From NCBI GenBank assembly GCA_036275295.1, contig DASUEB010000082.1:1-8834 (forward strand): a stretch of 8,834 nucleotides of DNA, read 5' to 3'. Shown here in pieces: positions 1-5,947 of this stretch (its first letter is position 1; every line of letters starts with the position of its first letter). This DNA is from DASUEB01 sp036275295. Lineage in GTDB: Bacteria; Bacteroidota; Bacteroidia; Flavobacteriales_D; Luteibaculaceae. The notes beneath the pieces were generated by a model. That model saw only the letters and a program-made list of their open reading frames with translations. It searched no databases and was not told the DNA's origin. A program made the translations under genes and the position numbers.

Positions 1-1
1 G

Positions 2-1909
2 ATCTACTCGCTACTCAGCGTATTCAGTCTTTTAGGATTAGCTGCCCAAGCACAGCAAATCCAGGCTGAAATGGCTAAGAATGTAATTGAATCACCTGCA
101 AAGCCACGTGTTTCCTACAACAAAAGTGCCGCTTTCTGGACAAACGGCTTTGAAAATCCAAGCGATTGGACACTTGAAGCAGACGATGCTACTCACGGTT
201 GGGTTATTACCAACACCGAATTAGGTTGGTCGCCAACCAGTGCAATCGTATCTACCGGTGGAGGCAATTATGCTCTTTTCCGCAACGGTAACCCAACACT
301 ACCTGCTGGCGACCCTAACTCGAACCTACCTGGTAAAACTTGGAGCATGACAACTACCAACCCAATCGACCTTACTAACTTGCCGAATGCGGCAGTTACA
401 TATGAGGTATGGGGTCGTCGTTTCACCGATGATTTGGAACTTCAGGTAAGTACAGATGGCGTAACTTTCACTACCATCGAGCAAATTTCCAGCAACGTTC
501 GTCCTTTGACCAGCGCTCAGCCTGTAAATGACCTTACCAACCCAACCTTGCGCTACGCTTTGGCTTCAGCCATCGGTGGTCAGTCACAAGTATGGATTCG
601 CTTCCGTTGGTTCTCAACTGATACCCGAAACATCGCTTACAGCTATCAAGTTGACGATGTTTCAATCATCGAAGCCCCAGCTAAAGAATTGGCTATTACT
701 GATGTACATTTCGACTTCGGTGCAGTTCTTTCTTCTTTCGCTTACCGCGAAATGCCTTTGACTCAGGCTTCTGCTCACGAATATGAGGCTGGTGTGTTTA
801 TTAAGAACAACGGTGCACTTGCACAAGATGTAACAGTAACCATCAACGTGACTAAAGACGGCGCTCCTTTCGGCACATACACTGGAACCAGCACTGGTCT
901 TGCTGCTGCAGCTTCTGACACCGTACTTATCACTCTTTTCACTCCAACTGCAATCGGAAAGTATGAGCTGAATGTAACGATCGAAGGTTCAACTGCCGAT
1001 CAGGAAACCAACCTAAACGACAACGAAGACAGCGACTTGTTCTATGTAACGGATGCCGTTTACGCTGACGATGCTAACCCAGATCAACTATGGACTGGTA
1101 GCTTCTTTAACGCCTTCGGTACTGCTCCAAACTATATCGCAGTAGCTCCATGTCAAGTAATCGACGTGAAAACTACTGGTTCTACAGCTTTCTCCTTGAC
1201 CACTGTGTTCCCTACAGGAACTAACCCTCCAACTCCTGGTCAATTGTTGTACTTCGAGCTATACCGCTTCAACAATGCTGCTGAATTTGCTTCTGGATTC
1301 ACCAAAGATCAAATGACCTTAGTAGCTGACAGAGAGTATGAATTGCTAGAAGAGGACATCTACAGCAACGCTTCTCAGAAATACGCTACTATATACTTCA
1401 ACACCCCCGCTGCTCTTGATCCAGGTTTCTACGTAGCTATCATCGACGCTCTAGGTGGTACTGATGTAATCTACAACATGCCTGTATTTGCTCAATCAAA
1501 CCGCGATGGATCAGGTGGTCTTAGAGGAGCTATCCAAAACGGTGCATCTGAGACCGCTTGGACTCTTTACAACAACGTTTCTCCTTTCATCAAACTAAAC
1601 ACTAGCGAGGCATACCCAACATTGGGTGTTACTGAAGCTCAAGTAATGAACTTTGAATTGGGTCAGAACGTACCTAACCCTTTCAACGGTGCTACTGCTA
1701 TCAATTACAACTTGAAAGAAGCTGGTGTTGTTGCTCTTAACATTACCGACGTAACTGGCAAAACTATCGTATCTGAAAACTTCGGTACTAAAGGAGCTGG
1801 TTCATACACTTACAATGTAGACGCTAAAAACCTAAATTCAGGTGTTTACTTCTACAGCCTTAGCGTAAACGGTAAGAAAGTGACCAAGAAAATGGTTATC
1901 TCTGAATAA
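2..1909 (+). CDS. Secreted T9SS cargo protein with type A C-terminal sorting domain (5'-partial)
   Basis: The reading frame is open from the window edge, so the ATG at 71 is internal and the true start lies to the left. The first visible residues form the end of a signal peptide: a hydrophobic stretch (LLSVFSLLGLAA) followed by AQA, with likely cleavage near nt 52/53. The mature part starts with a beta-rich region (about nt 130-690) that looks like a jelly-roll/MAM-type module ending in YQVDDVSI. Next is a CARDB/Ig-like segment (about 690-1060, ELAITDV to LFYVTD), then a further beta-rich region of unknown family. The last 86 residues (about 1649-1906) are a T9SS type A sorting domain: LGQNVPNPFNG, then NITDVTGK, LNSGVYFYSL and the basic end KKVTKKMVISE. 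In that family the domain directs export across the outer membrane and is normally removed on surface anchoring. No catalytic motif was recognised, so adhesion or a matrix role is only a guess. Codons look restricted (many GCT, AAC, TTC), which suggests high expression. Confidence 0.9.
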   Translation: MYSLLSVFSLLGLAAQAQQIQAEMAKNVIESPAKPRVSYNKSAAFWTNGFENPSDWTLEADDATHGWVITNTELGWSPTSAIVSTGGGNYALFRNGNPTLPAGDPNSNLPGKTWSMTTTNPIDLTNLPNAAVTYEVWGRRFTDDLELQVSTDGVTFTTIEQISSNVRPLTSAQPVNDLTNPTLRYALASAIGGQSQVWIRFRWFSTDTRNIAYSYQVDDVSIIEAPAKELAITDVHFDFGAVLSSFAYREMPLTQASAHEYEAGVFIKNNGALAQDVTVTINVTKDGAPFGTYTGTSTGLAAAASDTVLITLFTPTAIGKYELNVTIEGSTADQETNLNDNEDSDLFYVTDAVYADDANPDQLWTGSFFNAFGTAPNYIAVAPCQVIDVKTTGSTAFSLTTVFPTGTNPPTPGQLLYFELYRFNNAAEFASGFTKDQMTLVADREYELLEEDIYSNASQKYATIYFNTPAALDPGFYVAIIDALGGTDVIYNMPVFAQSNRDGSGGLRGAIQNGASETAWTLYNNVSPFIKLNTSEAYPTLGVTEAQVMNFELGQNVPNPFNGATAINYNLKEAGVVALNITDVTGKTIVSENFGTKGAGSYTYNVDAKNLNSGVYFYSLSVNGKKVTKKMVISE

Positions 1910-1930
1910 TCTGTTCTAAACTGCATAACA

Positions 1931-1959
1931 AAAGGCCTCCTTCGGGAGGCCTTTTTTTT
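1931..1959 (+). terminator. Rho-independent terminator with UUCG tetraloop
   Basis: A 10-bp perfect stem AAAGGCCTCC / GGAGGCCTTT (1931-1940 with 1945-1954) encloses TTCG, closed by a C-G pair, which is the very stable cUUCGg tetraloop. The T run continues to 1959. It begins 22 bases after the T9SS gene stop. On the minus strand the same stem is followed by TTTTGTT, so it may also stop transcripts coming from mlaEF; that direction is weaker. Confidence 0.93.
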
Positions 1960-2030
1960 GACCCATTTATTCGCCTCTACTTCCCCGTAGCTATCTAATT
2001 ATTTCTAATGAAAGGGCACTGGCCTGTCAA

Positions 2031-2260
2031 CGGGGGATAACCCGCGGTACGGGAACTCGAAACCAATAAACAGGTATAACCCAATTCAACACTCTTAAGG
2101 GACTGTTAGTATCCCGATTAAAGCCTAGTTTAAGCCCATACAACGGCTAGAGAACGGTCATGAAATACAACCGTTGCGCAGAGAAAGAAATAAAAATGAA
2201 TGGAGATTGGGTAACAAACCTAAGGGTTTGCCGAGTACCCTGGTTGGATAGCTGGGCTTA
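2031..2260. other. Gene-free, structure-rich stretch; candidate non-coding RNA or structured 3' UTR
   Basis: From the terminator to the mlaF stop (1960-2257) no convincing protein gene is seen. The part from 2031 on contains many complementary segments. There is a small hairpin CCCG/CGGG (2041-2044 with 2050-2053) and another, GGGA/TCCC (2099-2102 with 2112-2115). TAAGCCCA (2131-2138) pairs with TGGGCTTA (2253-2260) and would close a multiloop. That loop holds CAACGG/CCGTTG (2141-2146 with 2171-2176) and a longer hairpin GGGTA/TACCC (2209-2213 with 2236-2240) capped by CAACC-type stem CAAACC-TAAG-GGTTTG (2215-2230). Competing pairings also exist. No known RNA family (tmRNA, RNase P, SRP, 6S) was recognised and no promoter of the TAnnTTTG type was found just upstream. 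The strand is undetermined. If transcribed leftwards it would be the 3' UTR of mlaEF. Chance complementarity cannot be excluded without folding statistics and homologues. Confidence 0.35.
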
Positions 2261-3022
2261 GCGGAGTTTGATCAGGTTTGATCGAACTTCTTTCATAAAT
2301 CCAGATGCGTATACAAAATCGTTGAGTTCCTTGATATCGGCGCTGAGGATTTCAGTGCGGGTCCCTGTCCAAATATTCCTGCCCCCGTGAATAAACGTAA
2401 TGTTGTCTCCCACCTCCAATACGCTATTCATATCGTGTGTGATCACAATGGTACACATATTATACTCCTCGGTAAGCTCTGAAATCAGTTTATCGATTAC
2501 AATAGAGGTTTGTGGGTCTAGGCCGGAGTTGGGTTCATCGCAAAACAAAAACTCAGGGTTCATGGCGATAGCCCTGGCAATGGCCACCCTTTTTTGCATT
2601 CCCCCAGAAATTTCAGAAGGATAAAGCTGATCTTTACCGATAATATTAACCCTCTCTAGGCAGAATCGGGCTCGGTCAATGCGTTCGCTTTTGGTTTTGT
2701 TGGTAAACATTTCAAGCGGAAACATAACATTTTCAAGCACCGTTTTACTGTCGAATAAAGCGCTGGCTTGAAAAAGCATGCCCATTTTTTTCCTTATTTC
2801 CTTTTTGCCCTCAAAGTCGAGCTCGTGGAAATTCACGCCATTGTACAAAACCTCGCCGGAATCTGGAGTAAGCAAACCCACCATGCATTTGGTAAGCACC
2901 GATTTCCCCGAACCGCTTTTGCCAATAATGAGGTTCATTTTGCCCTTCTGAAAAGTGCTGCTGATATCTTCTAGTACCTGAACGCCTGAGAAGCTTTTGT
3001 AAAGATGTTTTACCTCTATCAT
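2258..3022 (-). CDS. mlaF: MlaF-like ATP-binding protein of an MCE/Mla phospholipid ABC transporter
   Basis: This 254-residue cytoplasmic ATPase is predicted to power lipid movement between inner and outer membranes together with the permease encoded just upstream. All ABC elements are present: Walker A GKSGSGKS (34-41), Q-loop Q85 within FQASALFDSKTVLENVMFPL (84-103), signature ISGGMQKR (138-145), Walker B FLFCDEP (158-164) and the H-loop His196 (ITHD). The FQ-ALFDS-TV-ENV-FPL stretch and GMQKR signature are characteristic of the MlaF/Ttg2A branch rather than amino-acid or drug exporters. The start overlaps the mlaE stop as ATGA (3019-3022), indicating translational coupling. The stop codon lies inside the complementary segment TGGGCTTA at 2253-2260. 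No MCE-domain substrate-binding gene (mlaD) follows; the operon ends here and faces the T9SS gene tail to tail. Confidence 0.92.
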   Translation of the reverse strand: MIEVKHLYKSFSGVQVLEDISSTFQKGKMNLIIGKSGSGKSVLTKCMVGLLTPDSGEVLYNGVNFHELDFEGKKEIRKKMGMLFQASALFDSKTVLENVMFPLEMFTNKTKSERIDRARFCLERVNIIGKDQLYPSEISGGMQKRVAIARAIAMNPEFLFCDEPNSGLDPQTSIVIDKLISELTEEYNMCTIVITHDMNSVLEVGDNITFIHGGRNIWTGTRTEILSADIKELNDFVYASGFMKEVRSNLIKLR

Positions 3023-3801
3023 ATCAGCATAATTTGAGTAATAACGTAATTCAGAATCAAGATCAAGACACTGGAATAGGTAACGGCTTTGGTACTGGCC
3101 TGACCCACTTCTAATGAGCCCCCTTTCACGAAATAGCCGTGGTAAGATGATACGGTAGTGATTACAAAGGCAAAAACAACCGTTTTAAGCAGGGCGTAGT
3201 AAACAAAAAATCCTCTGAAATCGATCTGACAGCCGTCGATAAAATCGTAGGTAGTGGCAAAGCCGGTCCCCACCACTACAAACCAACCGCCCATAATGCC
3301 AACAAACATCGAAATTAGAACCAGGAAAGGATTGATAAGTACAGCAGCGATAACCTTTGGCAAGACGAGGTAAGCCGTTGAGTTAATACCCATGATTTCG
3401 AGGGCGTCAATTTGCTGCGTAACCCGCATGGTTCCTAGTTCAGAAGCAATAACGGAGCCCACTTTACCCGCAAGGATTAAGGAAATGATGGTTGGAGCAA
3501 ATTCCAAGATCATCGACTGCCGTGTGGTAAAACCGATGGTGTATTTGGGAATAAGTGGATTATCCCAAATGTTGCTCGCGGTTTGAAGCGTGACAACCGC
3601 ACCCATAAAAACCGACAGCAATACCACGATACCGAGCGACTTTACCCCGAGAATATCAATTTCCTCTACAATGCGCTCGCGGTATATTTTGAAATTCTCC
3701 GGTTTCCTGAATACCTTGGTGAGCATGAGAAAATAGGCACCAAAATGGGAAAAGAAGGTTGGAAGCATAAGCAGCAATAATGCCTCAAAGATAGCTTTCA
3801 T
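3019..3801 (-). CDS. mlaE: MlaE-like permease of an MCE/Mla phospholipid ABC transporter
   Basis: This 260-residue inner-membrane protein belongs to the MlaE permease family (DUF140), the membrane subunit that pairs with MlaF. The family hallmark is clear: LAGKVGSVIASELGTMRVTQ (110-129) running into QIDALEIMG (130-138), the cytoplasmic coupling-helix region that contacts the ATPase. Hydrophobic segments lie at about 5-28, 55-73, 100-118, 148-180, 198-217 and 243-260. Length is normal for the family. The start at 3801 is 40 bases from the divergent lipoprotein start. A possible -7 box on the minus strand is TAGTTTTA (3818-3825), one mismatch from TAnnTTTG, but no good -33 TTG is seen at the right distance. 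It is first in a two-gene operon with mlaF. It probably maintains outer-membrane lipid asymmetry or supplies lipids; transport direction cannot be read from sequence. Confidence 0.92.
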   Translation of the reverse strand: MKAIFEALLLLMLPTFFSHFGAYFLMLTKVFRKPENFKIYRERIVEEIDILGVKSLGIVVLLSVFMGAVVTLQTASNIWDNPLIPKYTIGFTTRQSMILEFAPTIISLILAGKVGSVIASELGTMRVTQQIDALEIMGINSTAYLVLPKVIAAVLINPFLVLISMFVGIMGGWFVVVGTGFATTYDFIDGCQIDFRGFFVYYALLKTVVFAFVITTVSSYHGYFVKGGSLEVGQASTKAVTYSSVLILILNYVITQIMLI

Positions 3802-3806
3802 TCGGC

Positions 3807-3837
3807 TTTGAAGCGCTTAAAACTATCCTTATTTTTG
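3807..3837 (+). promoter_or_regulatory. Bacteroidota-type sigma promoter for the lipoprotein-sprT-aminotransferase-manC run
   Basis: TTTG (3807-3810), a 19-base spacer and TATTTTTG (3830-3837) match the Bacteroidota housekeeping consensus TTG / TAnnTTTG exactly in both boxes and in spacing. Transcription would start at about 3841-3844, which is on or next to the ATG at 3842. The whole element sits in the 40-base gap between divergent mlaE and the lipoprotein gene, so any mlaE promoter in the gap must overlap it. Confidence 0.7.
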
Positions 3838-3841
3838 TGGC

Positions 3842-4024
3842 ATGATGTTGCGAATAGCCGTAATGGCGATCTTATCTCTGAGTATACTGTCTTGTGCCTC
3901 GCAGCAGCAAAGGACTCATAAGAAGTACAACCGACACAAAAATATTCGCAAGAAAAAAAACTGCGACTGCCCTGATTTTTCCTATGTCAACCGCACCTAC
4001 TCAGCTGCACGAACGGCTTCATAA
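3842..4024 (+). CDS. Small basic lipoprotein with CDCPDF motif
   Basis: This 60-residue product begins MMLRIAVMAILSLSILSC: a short basic n-region, a hydrophobic core and a lipobox ILSC with Cys18 as the predicted lipidated residue. The mature 43 residues are strongly basic (RTHKKYNRHKNIRKKK) and carry a Cys-Asp-Cys-Pro-Asp-Phe motif at about 41-46. I recall similar short Bacteroidota lipoproteins with a terminal CxCPxF element, of unknown function, which supports it being real. The start could be 3842 or the adjacent ATG at 3845. The predicted transcription start falls on this ATG, so translation may be leaderless. Its last 41 bases overlap the SprT-like gene in another frame. It may act in the envelope, but no function can be assigned. 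Alternatively it is a chance ORF in the sprT leader; the signal peptide plus lipobox argue against that. Confidence 0.65.
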   Translation: MMLRIAVMAILSLSILSCASQQQRTHKKYNRHKNIRKKKNCDCPDFSYVNRTYSAARTAS

Positions 4025-4631
4025 GGCCTATCAGGGAATGATTAAGTACATTCCGGAGCCCTCTTATCCGCTGCTTATTGACCTGTTGAGTCAGGCTCCG
4101 ATCGTAGTCAAAGTAGTCAATCCGCGCGCTACCAAGTTGGGTGATTACCGGCCCAAATGGCAAAAAACGGGCAAGCCGTTGATCACGATCAATGCCGACT
4201 TGAATCCCTACGCTTTTTTAATCACTTTGATTCACGAGCTGGCACATCACCACACCTATATTGCCCACGGCAATCGAGTAGCGCCGCACGGACAAGAGTG
4301 GAAATCTATCTATCAGAGCATGGCTAAACCCTTTACAGAAAAGTCGGGCATTTTTCCCGATGATGTATTAAAAGCCTTGCGAAGATATTTTACTGCTACC
4401 TTTGCATCGAGTTGTGCCGACCCTGAGCTGTACAAGGTGCTAACGCGATACAATAGCAACGCATCAAATGAAGTTTTCTTGGAGGAACTTGGCGAGGATT
4501 CTGTGTTTGAATTGAACGGCAGAATCTTCAGAAAGGGACCTTTGCGACGCAAACGCTTCGTTTGTCTGGAGTTGAAAACCAATCGCAACTACCTGGTCAA
4601 TGCGGTTTCACAGGTGCGGAAACTCGATTAA
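3984..4631 (+). CDS. SprT-like zinc metalloprotease-fold protein
   Basis: This 215-residue protein is of the SprT-like family as found in Bacteroidota. The zinc site is LIHELAHHH (HExxH at 84-88) with the downstream third ligand in PHGQEWK (His102), the same layout as in SprT/Spartan domains. A conserved family stretch, GDYRPKWQKTGKPLITINAD (53-72), precedes it, and the C-terminal part (ELNGRIFRKG, LRRKRFVCLEL) resembles the beta-rich tail of this family. A longer frame starts with GTG at 3894, but its first 30 residues look like translated antisense-of-frame to the lipoprotein and match nothing typical. ATG 3984 (MSTAPTQLHERLHKAYQGMI) fits the family's usual beginning. Substrate is unknown; the eukaryotic relative Spartan cleaves DNA-protein crosslinks, but that role is not established here. 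The stop is 12 bases before the aminotransferase start, suggesting one transcript. Confidence 0.88.
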   Translation: MSTAPTQLHERLHKAYQGMIKYIPEPSYPLLIDLLSQAPIVVKVVNPRATKLGDYRPKWQKTGKPLITINADLNPYAFLITLIHELAHHHTYIAHGNRVAPHGQEWKSIYQSMAKPFTEKSGIFPDDVLKALRRYFTATFASSCADPELYKVLTRYNSNASNEVFLEELGEDSVFELNGRIFRKGPLRRKRFVCLELKTNRNYLVNAVSQVRKLD

Positions 4632-4643
4632 CTTAAAGCTGAA

Positions 4644-5915
4644 ATGGAAGAATTAATTGTCTCTAAGATGGCCGAGAACCTCATCGGCTCTGAAATCATC
4701 AAACTAGCCGGTGAAATTCGAGATCGGGCTGCTAAAGGCGAACGCATTTACAATTTCACCATTGGCGATTTTGATCCCAACCTCTATCCCATTCCACCCA
4801 GCTTTTTGGAACACATTGTTGATGCTTATAAATCGAATGAAACCAACTATCCGCCTGCCGATGGTATGGCCGTGCTTCGACAAGCCATTCAGCGCTTCAC
4901 GCGGGAAAAACAAGGCTTAGATTTCCCTGCCGGAGATTTTCTGGTTGCCGGTGGCTCGCGCCCGTTGATCTATGCCATATACAAGGCTCTGGTAGACGAA
5001 AACGACACCATCTTATTCCCGGTTCCCTCTTGGAACAACAACCACTATACTCACCTCAGTGCCGCCAAAATGAAGTGCATTGAGACCAAGCCTGAGAATC
5101 ATTTTATGCCAACCGCGGCAGATCTCGCTCCCTACATTAGCGAGGCTACCTTGGTTGCCCTATGTTCTCCGTTAAACCCAACCGGAACGGTATTTTCAAA
5201 AACAGACTTACTGGAAATTTGCCAGTTGATCCTCGCTGAAAACAACCTTCGCAAAACCAATGGCAAAAAGCCCATCTACCTGATGTACGACCAAATTTAT
5301 TGGTTGTTGACCTACGGTGGTACCGAGCATTACGATCCGGTTAGCTTACTCCCAGAAATGCGTCCTTATACGGTTTATGTAGATGGGATGAGCAAAGGAT
5401 TTGCAGCCACCGGAGTGCGAGTGGGCTGGGCATTTGGTCCAACCAAAGTGATGGCCAAAATGAAATCGATTTTGGGTCACATTGGAGCTTGGGCTCCAAA
5501 AGCCGAGCAAGTGGCTGCAGGAAACTTCCTGGCAGATAACGGTGAAGTAGACAAGTATTTGGATCAATTTAAAACTCAAATTTCGAAAAGCTTGAATGCC
5601 TTTTATGAAGGATTCCAGCAATTGAAAAACGAGGGCTACCCTGTTGATGCCATTGCTCCTGCCGCAGCGATTTACTTGACCATCAAGATTGACTTGGTTG
5701 GACTCAAACGCCCAGATGGTCAGCTTTTCGAGAATCAGAAAGAGGTAACCTCTTACCTGCTCAACCAAGCTGGAATTGCGTTGGTGCCTTTCTCTGCTTT
5801 TGGGGCCTCGGCACATTCACCTTGGTATCGACTATCGGTTGGAACTGCCACTGAATCAGATATCCGCGGTTTTTTCACCTCGCTGAAAGATATACTTAAT
5901 CAATTGGGTAACTAA
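4644..5915 (+). CDS. PLP-dependent class I/II aminotransferase (aspartate aminotransferase fold)
   Basis: This 423-residue cytoplasmic fold-type I aminotransferase transfers amino groups between an amino acid and a 2-oxo acid through pyridoxal phosphate. Visible active-site residues by analogy with AspC: Trp130 in PSWNNN (ring stacking), Asn178 in SPLNPTG, Asp216 and Tyr219 in MYDQIY, the Schiff-base Lys251 in VDGMSKGF, Arg259 in GVRVGW (phosphate) and Arg396 in WYRLSVG (substrate carboxylate). The N-terminal IYNFTIGDFDP (35-45) corresponds to the substrate-gating segment. The start at 4644 is preceded by an A-rich leader and a 12-base gap from the SprT-like gene; an alternative ATG at 4668 would trim eight residues. 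All catalytic residues are intact, so it should be active, but the amino-acid specificity cannot be told from the sequence. Confidence 0.92.
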   Translation: MEELIVSKMAENLIGSEIIKLAGEIRDRAAKGERIYNFTIGDFDPNLYPIPPSFLEHIVDAYKSNETNYPPADGMAVLRQAIQRFTREKQGLDFPAGDFLVAGGSRPLIYAIYKALVDENDTILFPVPSWNNNHYTHLSAAKMKCIETKPENHFMPTAADLAPYISEATLVALCSPLNPTGTVFSKTDLLEICQLILAENNLRKTNGKKPIYLMYDQIYWLLTYGGTEHYDPVSLLPEMRPYTVYVDGMSKGFAATGVRVGWAFGPTKVMAKMKSILGHIGAWAPKAEQVAAGNFLADNGEVDKYLDQFKTQISKSLNAFYEGFQQLKNEGYPVDAIAPAAAIYLTIKIDLVGLKRPDGQLFENQKEVTSYLLNQAGIALVPFSAFGASAHSPWYRLSVGTATESDIRGFFTSLKDILNQLGN

Positions 5916-5947
5916 AACACATTGCACCCGAAACATCTCCAACTAGC

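Noticed and set aside
71..1909. ATG at 71 as the start of the T9SS protein
   Set aside because: The frame is open to the window edge and the residues before it form the hydrophobic core and AQA cleavage site of a signal peptide, so the start is outside the window.
2020..2060. 16S rRNA fragment (GGGGGATAACCCG resembles the helix 8 region)
   Set aside because: Only about a dozen bases match; the sequence on either side departs from 16S rRNA.
2243..2249. Integron attC core site (GTTGGAT fits GTTRRRY)
   Set aside because: No matching RYYYAAC partner with the proper inner repeats and no cassette-like arrangement.
2031..2260. Group II intron remnant, suggested by the GGTACGGGAACTCG-like segment
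   Set aside because: No domain V hairpin, no 5' GUGYG-type boundary and no reverse transcriptase frame were found; the resemblance is from memory and too short.
2160..2261. 33-codon ORF (MKYNRCAEKEIK...) across the structured stretch
   Set aside because: No promoter or ribosome-binding context, no recognisable motif, and an open frame of this length is expected by chance.
3894..3983. GTG at 3894 as the start of the SprT-like protein
   Set aside because: The extra 30 residues overlap the lipoprotein frame and look unlike the family's N-terminus; ATG 3984 gives the usual beginning and length.
4313..4588. 91-codon minus-strand ORF inside the SprT-like gene
   Set aside because: It is antisense to a conserved domain; its composition reflects the complementary codons.
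5346..5816. 156-codon minus-strand ORF inside the aminotransferase gene
   Set aside because: It is antisense to a fully conserved aminotransferase, its translation shows no family features, and it has no promoter.
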